Source: Actinobacteria bacterium OK074 (GTDB lineage: Bacteria; Actinomycetota; Actinomycetes; Streptomycetales; Streptomycetaceae). From it: 64,000 bases of DNA. Under the pieces are notes generated by a model, which worked only from the letters and a program-made list of their open reading frames with translations, searched no databases and was not told where the DNA came from. The DNA lies in assembly GCA_001298575.1 (NCBI GenBank), contig LJCV01000259.1, positions 1 through 64,000 on the forward strand, read 5' to 3'. Of the stretch, positions 8,057-16,064 are shown one piece after another; position 1 is the stretch's first letter; the number at the start of each line of letters is the position of its first letter. A program made the translations under genes and the position numbers.

Positions 8057-8563
8057 GTGGCCGGAAGAACGCTCGAAAGTGGGTGGGGACACGTGGTGCG
8101 CAGGCCGGTGGCGCTGACGACGGCGGTCGTTCTCTTCGTGGAGGCGTTCGGTGTCGCCCTGCTGAACTGGTTCCTCGGCGTGGTCGTCGACCGCCAGGAC
8201 ATGTCCCTCGCCGGGCTCGACCCGAGCGCGATGTCGGTCTCCTCGAAGGCCGGCGGTGTCGTCTTCGGCCTCTACTTCGCGGTGTGCGGCGTGGCCGCGC
8301 TCCTGGTGGCGATACGCGACCGGGCCCCCGCGGGCCTGTGGCGCATCCTCCTGATCAGCGCGGCCGTGGTGCACGCGCTGCTCGGCGCGTTCGCGGCCGG
8401 CCTGGTCGGCTGGGGCGCGTTCGCCGCGCTGATGGTGATCTTCGGTCTGATCCTGCTGACCCTCATGACGTACGACGCCGTCGAGGGACCCGTGGAGGAG
8501 AAGAAGCACGAGGACGGCGGCGGCTCCCCGCTCACGCCTCCCGTGGCACCCACAACTCCGTGA
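8057..8563 (+). CDS. small integral membrane protein, unknown function
   Basis: 168 aa with four hydrophobic segments (about residues 18-42, 68-86, 95-112, 115-137) and a charged, Pro-rich C terminus. No catalytic motif is visible. The GTG at 8057 is preceded by a GAAGG sequence; in-frame GTGs at 8093 and 8096 are alternative starts. Its 3' end overlaps the convergent maf gene by 32 nt. It sits between the carboxylase alpha gene and the beta/epsilon operon, which suggests conserved co-location but gives no specific role. Confidence 0.75.
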   Translation: MAGRTLESGWGHVVRRPVALTTAVVLFVEAFGVALLNWFLGVVVDRQDMSLAGLDPSAMSVSSKAGGVVFGLYFAVCGVAALLVAIRDRAPAGLWRILLISAAVVHALLGAFAAGLVGWGAFAALMVIFGLILLTLMTYDAVEGPVEEKKHEDGGGSPLTPPVAPTTP

Positions 8564-9152
8564 TCCCGACGCCCAGTTCGGCCAGCAGCCGCCGAACGAG
8601 CGGCAGGCTGAGCCCGATCACGTTGCCGTGGTCGCCGTCGATGCCGTCGATGAACGGCGCCGAACGGCCGTCGAGGGTGAACGCGCCCGCCACATAAAGG
8701 GGTTCGCCGGAGGCCACGTACGCGGCGATCTCGGCGTCCGTCGGCTCGCCGAAGCGGACCACCGTGGACGCGGTCGCCGACACGTGCCGTCCGCTCGCGG
8801 TGTCCCACACGCAGTGGCCCGTCTGGAGGGTGCCCGCCCGGCCGCGCATCGACTTCCAGCGGGCCGTGGCCTCCTCCGCGTCCGCGGGTTTGCCCAGGGC
8901 CTCGCCGTCCAGGTCGAGGACCGAGTCGCAGCCGATCACCAGGGCGCCCGCGACCTCCGGCTTCGCCGCCACCACGGACGCCTTCGCCTCGGCCAGGGCG
9001 CGGGCCAGTTCGGCCGGGGTGGGGGCGTGCACCCGGTCCTCGTCGACGCCGCTGACGATCACCTCGGGGTCGAGCCCGGCCTGCCGGAGCAGCCCGAGCC
9101 GGGCGGGGGACTGGGAGGCGAGCACGAGACGGCGACGGGGTTGATCGGTCAT
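8532..9152 (-). CDS. maf: Maf-family nucleotide pyrophosphatase
   Basis: 206 aa. The opening RRRLVLASQSPARLGLLRQAGL matches the Maf signature in which a Ser/Arg pair binds the nucleotide phosphates. Downstream motifs are SGVDED, ALAEAKA, GCDSVLDLDGEALGKPA and the conserved YVASGEPLYVAGAF. Maf proteins hydrolyse non-canonical nucleoside triphosphates to monophosphates, and overexpression affects septation. It is the last gene of the pccB-accE-mmpB-maf string and overlaps the convergent membrane-protein gene by 32 nt. Confidence 0.92.
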   Translation of the reverse strand: MTDQPRRRLVLASQSPARLGLLRQAGLDPEVIVSGVDEDRVHAPTPAELARALAEAKASVVAAKPEVAGALVIGCDSVLDLDGEALGKPADAEEATARWKSMRGRAGTLQTGHCVWDTASGRHVSATASTVVRFGEPTDAEIAAYVASGEPLYVAGAFTLDGRSAPFIDGIDGDHGNVIGLSLPLVRRLLAELGVGITELWVPREA

Positions 9153-9233
9153 ACGGCCAGGGTATCGGCGTCACCCGGGCCCGCCACGGCCGGCACGGTC
9201 AGCACGCGCTCACCCGGCACGACCAGGGCCCAC

Positions 9234-9362
9234 TCACGCCACACCCAGCACGATCATGGCCAGCAGCATCGCCAGCGCCATGAGGACCCCGAGCCGCCGC
9301 AACATCGCCTGCGTGTCGCGCAGTTCCTCGGGCGGCTCGTTCTCCGGGTCGGACCACAGCAT
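9234..9362 (-). CDS. mmpB: morphogenic membrane protein MmpB-like small protein (42 aa)
   Basis: Read directly from the sequence: the ATG complement is at 9360-9362 and the stop at 9234-9236. The peptide starts MLWSDPENEPPEELRDTQ, followed by AMLRRLGVLMALAMLLAM and a short IVLGVA end. It has an acidic N-terminal segment and one C-terminal transmembrane helix. Length, MLWSDPENEPP opening and position between maf and accE match what I recall of MmpB, a small morphogenic membrane protein of Streptomyces. The function is known only by that assignment. It probably shares the pccB-accE transcript but lies after a strong hairpin (9391-9420) that may tune its expression. Confidence 0.75.
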   Translation of the reverse strand: MLWSDPENEPPEELRDTQAMLRRLGVLMALAMLLAMIVLGVA

Positions 9363-9390
9363 GCTTCGATCGTGCCGGAGGACGGCCTTC

Positions 9391-9420
9391 CGCCGCCTGA
9401 GTACCCGTACTCAGGCGGCG
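9391..9420. terminator. near-perfect 30-nt palindrome between accE and mmpB
   Basis: The 14-nt arms at 9391-9404 and 9407-9420 are perfect complements separated by two nucleotides. It is inside the minus-strand gene string, 28 nt before the mmpB start, so it could be an internal terminator or attenuator, an mRNA-stabilising hairpin or an operator. There is no U-tract. Confidence 0.55.
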
Positions 9421-9447
9421 TGCGCCGACGCACTCAATCCGGGTGGC

Positions 9448-9657
9448 CTAGCCGGGCCAGTACGACCGCGCCCACCCCGTCGGACCGGGCTGTGGCGTCC
9501 GCCGACCGGCGATGCGGGCCGGGTCGGACCAGGCGTCCCGCGGCCCGGACGCGCCGGGCGCCGCGGTGGCCGCCGCCGCGGCACGGGCCCGGACCACCGC
9601 CAGTGCGGCGGCCAGCTCCTCGGGGGTCGGATTGCCCCGTACGACCTTGATCGTCAC
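9448..9657 (-). CDS. acyl-CoA carboxylase epsilon subunit
   Basis: 69 aa. MTIKVVRGNPTPEELAAALA and the Ala-rich helix, then SGPRDAWSDPARIAGRR and a C-terminal aromatic GWARSYWPG, are the hallmarks of the actinobacterial AccE/PccE subunit. It bridges alpha and beta subunits and raises holoenzyme activity. It starts 27 nt after the beta-subunit stop, in the same operon. Confidence 0.93.
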   Translation of the reverse strand: MTIKVVRGNPTPEELAAALAVVRARAAAAATAAPGASGPRDAWSDPARIAGRRTPQPGPTGWARSYWPG

Positions 9658-9684
9658 AGCGCCTCCTGGCTGCTGGAAGTCGGG

Positions 9685-11277
9685 CTAGAGGGGGATGTTG
9701 CCGTGCTTCTTCGGCGGCAGGGACTCCCGTTTCGTACGGAGCTGGCGCAGGCCGCGGACGACGTAGGCGCGGGTGTCCGACGGCATGATCACCGAGTCGA
9801 CGTAACCGGCCTCGGCGGCGATGTACGGGTTGAGGAGGGCGTCCTCGTACTCCTGCATGAGGCGGGCGCGTTCGGACTCGGGATCGTCCGCGTCGGCGAT
9901 GGTGCGGCGGTGCAGGATGTTGACCGCGCCCTGGGCGCCCATGACGGCGATCTGGGCGGTCGGCCAGGCGAGGTTGAGGTCGGCGCCCAGGTGCTTGGAG
10001 CCCATGACGTCGTAGGCGCCGCCGAACGCCTTGCGGGTGATGACGGTGATGAGCGGGACGGTGGCCTCGGCGTAGGCGTAGATGAGTTTGGCGCCGCGGC
10101 GGATGATGCCGTCGTGCTCCTGGTCGACGCCGGGCAGGAAGCCGGGGACGTCGACGAAGGTCAGGACGGGCAGGTTGAAGGCGTCGCAGGTGCGGACGAA
10201 CCGGGCGGCCTTCTCGCTCGCCTTGATGTCGAGGCAACCGGCGTACTGCATCGGCTGGTTGGCGACCACGCCCACCGGGCGGCCCTCCACGCGCCCGAAT
10301 CCGGTGAGGATGTTGGGCGCGAACAGCGGCTGCGTCTCCAGGAACTCGGCGTCGTCCAGGACGTGTTCGATCACCGTGTGCATGTCGTACGGCTGGTTCG
10401 CGCTGTCCGGGACCAGCACGTCGAGTTCGCGGTCCTCGTCGGTGACGGCGAGGTCGGCGTCCTCCGGGAAGGCGGGGGCGTCGCTGAGGTTGTTGGACGG
10501 CAGGTACGACAGCAGCTGCTTGACGTACTCGATGGCGTCCTTCTCGTCCCCGGCCATGTGATGGGCCACGCCCGACATCGAGTTGTGGGTGCGGGCGCCG
10601 CCCAGCTCCTCCATGCCGACGTCCTCGCCGGTGACCGTCTTGATGACGTCGGGCCCGGTGATGAACATGTGCGAGGTCTGGTCGACCATGACCGTGAAGT
10701 CGGTGATGGCGGGGGAGTAGACCGCGCCGCCCGCGCACGGGCCGACGACCAGGGAGATCTGCGGAATCACCCCGGACGCATGGGTGTTGCGGCGGAAGAT
10801 CTCCGCGTACGCGGCGAGCGAGGCCACGCCCTCCTGGATGCGGGCGCCGCCGGAGTCGTTGATGCCGATCACCGGACAGCCCGTCTTGAGGGCGAAGTCC
10901 ATGACCTTCACGATCTTCTGGCCGTACACCTCGCCCAACGCACCGCCGAACACGGTGAAGTCCTGCGAGAACACGGCGACGGGACGGCCGTCGACGGTGC
11001 CGTACCCGGTGACGACGCCGTCGCCGTAGGGCCGGTTCTGCTCCAGGCCGAAGTTGGTGGAGCGGTGCCGGGCGAACTCGTCGAGTTCGGTGAACGAGTC
11101 CTCGTCCAGGAGGAGTTCGATCCGCTCACGGGCCGTCAGTTTGCCCTTGGCGTGTTGCTTCTCCACGGCTCGGGCCGAACCGGCGTGCGTCGCCTCCTCG
11201 ATTCGGCGCCGCAAATCCGCGAGTTTGCCCGCGGTGGTGTGAATGTCGGTGTGGTGCAGCTCTTCCGGCTCGGACAT
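9685..11277 (-). CDS. pccB: acyl-CoA carboxylase beta subunit (propionyl-CoA carboxylase, PccB-type)
   Basis: 530 aa carboxyltransferase. It opens with DIHTTAGKLADLRRRIEEA. The N-terminal crotonase-like half has KGKLTARERIELLLD, the oxyanion glycines in DSGGARIQEG, and GPCAGGAVYSPA. The C-terminal half has NQPMQYAGCLDIKASEKAARF, VDVPGFLPGVDQEH, TRKAFGGAYDVMGSKHLGAD and AQIAVMGAQGAVNI. It transfers carboxyl from biotin to propionyl-CoA or acetyl-CoA. Specificity cannot be read safely from sequence, but the PccB group fits best. First gene of the beta-epsilon-mmpB-maf string, divergent from birA. Confidence 0.95.
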   Translation of the reverse strand: MSEPEELHHTDIHTTAGKLADLRRRIEEATHAGSARAVEKQHAKGKLTARERIELLLDEDSFTELDEFARHRSTNFGLEQNRPYGDGVVTGYGTVDGRPVAVFSQDFTVFGGALGEVYGQKIVKVMDFALKTGCPVIGINDSGGARIQEGVASLAAYAEIFRRNTHASGVIPQISLVVGPCAGGAVYSPAITDFTVMVDQTSHMFITGPDVIKTVTGEDVGMEELGGARTHNSMSGVAHHMAGDEKDAIEYVKQLLSYLPSNNLSDAPAFPEDADLAVTDEDRELDVLVPDSANQPYDMHTVIEHVLDDAEFLETQPLFAPNILTGFGRVEGRPVGVVANQPMQYAGCLDIKASEKAARFVRTCDAFNLPVLTFVDVPGFLPGVDQEHDGIIRRGAKLIYAYAEATVPLITVITRKAFGGAYDVMGSKHLGADLNLAWPTAQIAVMGAQGAVNILHRRTIADADDPESERARLMQEYEDALLNPYIAAEAGYVDSVIMPSDTRAYVVRGLRQLRTKRESLPPKKHGNIPL

Positions 11278-11321
11278 CGGGGCGCGGCTCCCTGCCTGTG
11301 GGCGCTCAAAAGCGAAGACGG

Positions 11322-11340
11322 CTACTCATCCGTAGAGTAG
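11322..11340. promoter_or_regulatory. CTACTC-N7-GAGTAG dyad in pccB-birA promoter
   Basis: Perfect 6-bp arms at 11322-11327 and 11335-11340 in the 116-bp gap between divergent pccB and birA. It is a candidate operator for a local acyl-CoA carboxylase regulator. The alpha-subunit promoter region holds a related CTACTAA/TTAGTAG pair. Confidence 0.4.
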
Positions 11341-11380
11341 TGGCGCCCTTACCGTTCGGCAGTGCGGCGTTGACCACACC

Positions 11381-11386
11381 TAGGGT
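11381..11386 (+). promoter_or_regulatory. -10 hexamer of leaderless birA
   Basis: TAGGGT, 7 nt before the ATG at 11394. There is no Shine-Dalgarno sequence in the spacer. Confidence 0.5.
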
Positions 11387-11393
11387 GGCCGGC

Positions 11394-12323
11394 ATGACAC
11401 CGCGAGACGCAGCTGACGCATCTGAGGGAAACAACGGTCGGGAGTCCGGGGGCGGTCAGGGTTCTGGGGCCGACGGGGGGGCGGGGGCCGGTGGCCGGTG
11501 GTCGGATCTCGACCGGCCGCCGCTCAACGTGACCGCGCTGCGGCGGGCGCTGGTGCGCGAGGGCGGGCTGTGGAGCGGGCTCGACGTCGTCGCCCGTACC
11601 GGGTCCACCAACAGCGACCTCGTGGCCCGGGCGGCGGCGGGAACGGCCACCGAGGGCGCGGTGCTGGTCGCCGAGGAGCAGAGCGCCGGACGCGGACGGC
11701 TCGACCGGCGCTGGACGGCGCCCGCCCGCTCGGGGCTGAGCTTCTCCGTCCTGCTGGAGCCGGACCCCGTGCCCGTGGCCCGCTGGGGCTGGCTGCCGCT
11801 GCTCACCGGGGTCGCGGTGGCCACCGGCCTGTCGCGCGCGGCGGGCGTGGACACGGCACTCAAGTGGCCCAACGACCTGCTGGTCACCGTCGACGGCGAG
11901 GAACGCAAGGCCGGCGGGATCCTCGCCGAGCGCTCCGGGGCGGGCGGTGTCGTCGTCGGCGTCGGCATCAACGTCACCCTGCGCGCGGACGAACTCCCCG
12001 TCACCCAGGCCGGATCGCTCGCCCTGGCCGGGGCCGCGACCACCGACCGGGACACCCTGCTGCGGGCGGTGCTGCGGTCGCTGGAGCAGTGGTACGGGCG
12101 GTGGCGGGAGGCCGGGGGCGACCCGGCGGCGTCCGGGCTCCAGGAGACGTACGCGGCCGGGTGCGCGACGCTGGGGAGGACGGTGCGGGCGGAGCTGCCC
12201 GGGGACCGGTCGATCACCGGGGAGGCGGTGGCCGTGGACGGGGACGGACGGCTGGTGCTGGCCACCGGGGAAGGGGTGGAGGCCGTCGGGGCGGGGGACA
12301 TCGTGCACTTGCGGCCGGCATAA
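11394..12323 (+). CDS. birA: biotin--[acetyl-CoA-carboxylase] ligase BirA
   Basis: 309 aa. After a Gly-rich disordered N terminus of about 35 residues comes the ligase domain. It has VVARTGSTNSDLV (biotin pocket), AEEQSAGRGRLDRRW (the GRGRxxR nucleotide loop), LKWPNDLLV with KAGGILAER, and VVGVGINV. The C-terminal SH3-like domain ends in IVHLRPA. It attaches biotin to the BCCP domain of the neighbouring carboxylase alpha chain. There is no N-terminal helix-turn-helix, so it is a monofunctional ligase and not an E. coli-type repressor. Divergent from pccB and set by a leaderless start at 11394. Confidence 0.94.
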   Translation: MTPRDAADASEGNNGRESGGGQGSGADGGAGAGGRWSDLDRPPLNVTALRRALVREGGLWSGLDVVARTGSTNSDLVARAAAGTATEGAVLVAEEQSAGRGRLDRRWTAPARSGLSFSVLLEPDPVPVARWGWLPLLTGVAVATGLSRAAGVDTALKWPNDLLVTVDGEERKAGGILAERSGAGGVVVGVGINVTLRADELPVTQAGSLALAGAATTDRDTLLRAVLRSLEQWYGRWREAGGDPAASGLQETYAAGCATLGRTVRAELPGDRSITGEAVAVDGDGRLVLATGEGVEAVGAGDIVHLRPA

Positions 12324-12488
12324 CCGGGCGGGGATGGGCAGGGACGGGCAGGGTCGGACGCGGGGGCGGATCCGAGGACGGGCAGGGTCGGACTCAGGGT
12401 CGGATTCTCGGGAGTGAGCTACGGCACAGCTGCCGTAGAGTTAGGCCCGGTCGATACCTGACCGCGGCAGATCGGAAGGGCAGCAGGA
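12324..12488. other. intergenic with degenerate GGGCAGGGTCGGA repeats
   Basis: 165 bp between birA and the cyclase gene. GGGCAGG and GGGTCGGA phrases recur several times between 12332 and 12405. No gene is supported. The cyclase Shine-Dalgarno sequence lies at its end. Confidence 0.4.
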
Positions 12489-13709
12489 GTGACCGTCGAC
12501 GACACGGGCTCGGGCTCGGGCGTACACCCCGTCCCGGACGGTGAACCGGGGCGGGACGACCGAGCCGAGCACGCCGATCCGCCCGGCCGCAGTGAACTGC
12601 CCGACCGGGGCGATCTGCCCAACCGGAGCGACCTGCCCGAGTCGGACGAGGATCCGCTCGCGCTCCGCCTCGAAGCGCTGATCATCGGCGCCGAGCGCCG
12701 CTACACCCCCTTCCAGGCGGCCCGCAGCGCGGGCGTCTCCATGGAGCTGGCGTCCCGGTTCTGGCGGGCCATGGGCTTCGCCGACATCGGCCAGGCCAAG
12801 GCGCTCACCGAGGCGGACGTCCTCGCGCTGCGGCGGCTGGCCGGTCTCGTCGAGGCGGGGCTGCTCAGCGAGGCCATGGCGGTGCAGGTGGCGCGGTCGA
12901 CGGGGCAGACCACCGCCCGGCTGGCGGAGTGGCAGATCGACTCCTTCCTGGAGGGCCTGACCGAGCCCCCCGAGCCCGGCATGACCCGCACGGAAGTCAC
13001 GTACCCCCTGGTCGAGCTGTTGCTCCCGGAGCTCCAGGAGTTCCTCGTCTACGTCTGGCGGCGCCAGCTCGCCGCCGCGACCGGCCGGGTCGTGCAGGCG
13101 CAGGACGACGAGGAGATGGTCGACCGGCGGCTCGCGGTGGGCTTCGCCGACCTCGTCGGCTTCACGCGGCTGACCCGCCGCATGGAGGAGGAGGAACTCG
13201 GCGAACTGGTCGAGGCGTTCGAGACCACCGCCGCCGACCTGGTGGCCGCGCACGGCGGCCGGTTCCTCAAGACCCTCGGCGACGAGGTCCTGTACGCGGC
13301 CGACGACGCCGCCGTCGCCGCGGAGATCGCGCTCCGCCTGATCGAGACCATGGCGAACGACGAGACCATGCCGGAACTGCGGGTCGGCATCGCGTTCGGC
13401 ACGGTCACCACGCGGATGGGCGACGTCTTCGGCACGACGGTCAACCTCGCGAGCCGCCTGACGTCGATAGCCCCGCGGGACGCGGTCCTGGTCGACGGGG
13501 CGTTCGCGGAGGAGCTGATCCGGACCGGGGACGCGCCCGCCTCGGAGACGGAGGCGGCGGAGGCCGCGGCCGCCGCGGAGAAGGAGGGCGAGGAGCCCCC
13601 CGTGTACCGCTTCGCACTCCAGCCGATGTGGCAGCGGCCGGTGCGGGGCCTGGGCGTCGTCGAACCGTGGCTGCTGACGCGACGGGGCGGGGGCGCGACG
13701 GCGTCGTGA
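12489..13709 (+). CDS. cya: class III adenylate/guanylate cyclase (Cya)
   Basis: 406 aa, soluble. The acidic, Pro-rich N terminus repeats an LP-x-R-x-DLP phrase. A helical domain of about residues 55-180 follows (GAERRYTPFQAARSAGVSME). The class III catalytic domain runs from about 210 to 345. Metal-binding Asp221 (GFADLVGFT) and Asp265 (KTLGDEV) are present, as are Lys261, Asp312, Asn319 and Arg323 of the DVFGTTVNLASR motif. The full catalytic set predicts an active homodimeric adenylate cyclase. In S. coelicolor the cya gene next to birA makes cAMP needed for germination. GTG start with AGGAG immediately upstream. Confidence 0.92.
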   Translation: MTVDDTGSGSGVHPVPDGEPGRDDRAEHADPPGRSELPDRGDLPNRSDLPESDEDPLALRLEALIIGAERRYTPFQAARSAGVSMELASRFWRAMGFADIGQAKALTEADVLALRRLAGLVEAGLLSEAMAVQVARSTGQTTARLAEWQIDSFLEGLTEPPEPGMTRTEVTYPLVELLLPELQEFLVYVWRRQLAAATGRVVQAQDDEEMVDRRLAVGFADLVGFTRLTRRMEEEELGELVEAFETTAADLVAAHGGRFLKTLGDEVLYAADDAAVAAEIALRLIETMANDETMPELRVGIAFGTVTTRMGDVFGTTVNLASRLTSIAPRDAVLVDGAFAEELIRTGDAPASETEAAEAAAAAEKEGEEPPVYRFALQPMWQRPVRGLGVVEPWLLTRRGGGATAS

Positions 13710-13728
13710 GCCAACTGGCGGCCCGAGG

Positions 13729-14340
13729 TCAACTGGCGGTCTGAGGGCGGGTGTTGATGCCGCTGTCGTCGATGCATAGGGCGATGAGGGGGAGGCAGAG
13801 GGGAGGTGGGGTTGGGGCCGGGGTTGTGGTCCGGGTCGGGTTTGTGGGGGGGGTGGTTTGCGGGGTGCCGGTGATGGTGACTTCCGGTGGGGCCGGTTGG
13901 TCCGGGTGGTGTGGGGCGGCGGGGGATACGACTCTGGCGTCGCCGGTGGTGATCGGCAGGCCGGAGGGGGAGGCGAGGGAGGGGGGGGAGGTGGGGGAGG
14001 TGGCCGATGGGGTCGGCCCTGGCGAGTTTCCTGATGTGGGTACGGTCGCGGTCGTGGTCTCGCCACCCATCGCAGCTGTGGCGGTGGGGATCGAGGTGGT
14101 GGCGGCAGCGTTGCCCGCGGTGTCCTGAGTGGCGCCGTCGAGGCGTGGCTCGGCCTCCGTCGTACCCGGGCCGGTGCCGAGGTGGACGTCCGGGGCGGGT
14201 CGTACGAGGCTGAGGGCGCCCGCGGCCAGGGCGAGGCCGCCGACGGCGAACAGGACCTTGCGGGGCCGGGGCTTGCGGTGGCGGCCGGAGGGCTGGGGCC
14301 ACCGGGGTATGGGTGAGGTGGTGGTCGGTGTGTCCGTCAT
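13729..14340 (-). CDS. Thr/Pro-rich membrane-anchored or secreted protein, unknown
   Basis: 203 aa. A short basic N terminus (PSGRHRKPRPRKV) precedes one hydrophobic segment at about residues 28-46 (LFAVGGLALAAGALSLV). A long Thr/Pro/Ser-rich region follows, and the C terminus (about 178-203) has two Cys residues in CLPLIALCIDDSG. This looks like a type II membrane or secreted protein with a disordered extracytoplasmic stalk. The ATG at 14340 has GGGAGG upstream; an in-frame start at 14373 is less likely. Codon use is noisier than in the neighbours, fitting low-complexity sequence. No function can be assigned. Confidence 0.65.
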   Translation of the reverse strand: MTDTPTTTSPIPRWPQPSGRHRKPRPRKVLFAVGGLALAAGALSLVRPAPDVHLGTGPGTTEAEPRLDGATQDTAGNAAATTSIPTATAAMGGETTTATVPTSGNSPGPTPSATSPTSPPSLASPSGLPITTGDARVVSPAAPHHPDQPAPPEVTITGTPQTTPPTNPTRTTTPAPTPPPLCLPLIALCIDDSGINTRPQTAS

Positions 14341-14576
14341 GAAGGGCCTCCCCGTGGTTGTGCGCCAGCGCACGGTATGTGCCGGTCCGGGTGGGGTGGG
14401 GGGAGTCGGCGGTTATGTCACCCGATCGGGGAGCTGCCTTGGTGTTAGGGGTGACCCCTAGCTTTCCCCTGAGATCCCCGAGGTTTCCCGGGGACGGCCG
14501 GGTGGGGCTTTCCTCGGCGGGGAGGGGCTGGAATGATCGGGGGCAGGAGTTAACCGGCGTTAACCGGGAGGGCGTC

Positions 14577-15404
14577 ATGGGTGAGCAGGGGCAGGGAGAA
14601 GGACGGGGCGGCGAGGAGCAGCGGTTCGGGGACGGGGAGTACGTCGTCGTACGACGGCACGGTTACGTCGCCGAACTCGTCCTCGACCGGCCCAAGGCGA
14701 TGAACGCGATGTCGGCGGACATGGCGCGGGCGGTCACCGGGGCGTGCGCGGCGCTGGCGGTGGACGCGGAGGTGCGGGCGGTGGTGCTGACGTCGACGCA
14801 CGAGCGGGCGTTCTGCGTCGGCGCGGACCTGAAGGAGCGCAACGGCCTGAGCGACGCGGAGCTGGTGGCGCAGCGCCCGATCTCCCGCGGCGCGTACACG
14901 GCCGTACTGGAGCTGCCGATGCCGACGGTCGCGGCGGTGCACGGCTTCGCGCTCGGCGGCGGCTACGAACTGGCGCTGTCCTGCGACGTGATCGTGGCGG
15001 ACCGCACGGCGGTGGTGGGCCTGCCGGAGGTGTCGGTCGGAGTGATCCCCGGCGGCGGGGGTACGCAGCTGCTGCCGCGCAGGGTGGGTTCGGCGAGGGC
15101 GGCGGAGCTGGTCTTCACGGCCCGGAGGGTAGAGGCGGAGGAGGCACGCGAGCTGGGCCTGGTGGACATCCTGGTCGACCGGGGCCACGACCGCGAGGAG
15201 GCCCTGGCCCTGGCCACCCGCATCGCCGCGAACTCCCCCGTGGGCCTACGAGCCGCGAAACGCGCCCTACGCCTGGGCCACGGGCTCGACCTCCGTACGG
15301 GCCTGGAGGTCGAGGACGCGGCCTGGCGCACGGTGGCGCTGTCACCGGACAGAGTGGAAGGTGTAGCAGCCTTCAACGAAAAACGCCCCCCACGCTGGCA
15401 GTAA
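14577..15404 (+). CDS. enoyl-CoA hydratase/isomerase family protein
   Basis: 275 aa crotonase-fold protein. RPKAMNAM opens the fold. CVGADLKERNG carries the first oxyanion-hole strand and GFALGGGYELALSCD the second. Acidic residues at LPEVSVGVIPGGGGTQLLPR lie where hydratases place catalytic Glu. A C-terminal AANSPVGLRAAKRAL helix ends with FNEKRPPRW, typical of hydratases. It probably hydrates 2-enoyl-CoA in fatty or branched-chain acid beta-oxidation. The ATG follows GGGAGG by 4 nt. Confidence 0.92.
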   Translation: MGEQGQGEGRGGEEQRFGDGEYVVVRRHGYVAELVLDRPKAMNAMSADMARAVTGACAALAVDAEVRAVVLTSTHERAFCVGADLKERNGLSDAELVAQRPISRGAYTAVLELPMPTVAAVHGFALGGGYELALSCDVIVADRTAVVGLPEVSVGVIPGGGGTQLLPRRVGSARAAELVFTARRVEAEEARELGLVDILVDRGHDREEALALATRIAANSPVGLRAAKRALRLGHGLDLRTGLEVEDAAWRTVALSPDRVEGVAAFNEKRPPRWQ

Positions 15405-16052
15405 CTGACCGGCCCACCCACCCGCCCGACTCGGTTTGGCCATGGGTGGACCGGGGGGCTTGGGTGCGCTGACTTGGCTTGGGGTTCGTCGGGGCGGGTG
15501 GGGAGGGGCCCGCCGGCTGCACCCCACCTGGACTTCGCCCGCTCGGGCTGGGGGCTTGCTGGCCGCGTCCAGCCTTGGACTCCGTCCGTTCGGGGGTGGG
15601 AGTCCGTGGGGGTCTGCCTGTTGCATCCCACCTGGACTTCGTCCGTGCGCCCTCCCCTCCGCCCACCCAGCTTCACGCCTTCCGGCGTGGGTCCACCGCT
15701 TCCCCGGCCCTCACTCCTGCCCCCGCTGGGGATGCCCCGCCTATCCAGCCCCTCCGGCGTTCACCAGTCCTCCCCTCCGGCGATCCCCGCCCCTCGTGCC
15801 CCCGGAGTCTGTCCACCGTCCCTCCCGGCGATCCCTGCGCCTTCCCCCTCCGGCGACCGCCCCCCGGCTGTTTCTAGCCCCTCCGGCGTTTGAGGAGCGG
15901 GGGTTCAGGGGGCGGCGCCCCCTGGCGGGGGCCGGGGCGGAGCCCCCGGGGTGGGACGGGTAAGGGCGGCGGGGGCGATTAAAAGCCACCATCCCCGCCT
16001 CACCCGCATCCCCACCTCCACCCACCGCAGCGCAAAGTAGTACAAACATCCC
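15405..16052. repeat. 650-bp repeat-rich intergenic region
   Basis: I see no gene here, although frames are open on all strands because of composition. A 23-nt phrase at 15519-15541 recurs with two changes at 15623-15645, with a third degenerate copy between. CCCCTCCGGCG occurs at 15749, 15772, 15845 and 15878 with a near copy at 15821, mostly at steps of about 24 bp. The last copy leads into the GGCGTTTGAGGAGCGGGGG and GGGGGCGGCGCCCCC element widespread in Streptomyces intergenic DNA (about 15878-15960). Confidence 0.6.
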
Positions 16053-16058
16053 TAACCT
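16053..16058 (+). promoter_or_regulatory. -10 hexamer of leaderless GGDEF gene
   Basis: TAACCT, 6 nt before the ATG at 16065. It favours ATG 16065 over the GTG directly before it. Confidence 0.5.
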
Positions 16059-16064
16059 GGTGTG

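Noticed and set aside
15436..15963. Several overlapping open frames in the intergenic block
   Set aside because: They arise from Pro/Gly/Arg-rich repeat composition on every frame. None has a ribosome site or a recognisable domain.
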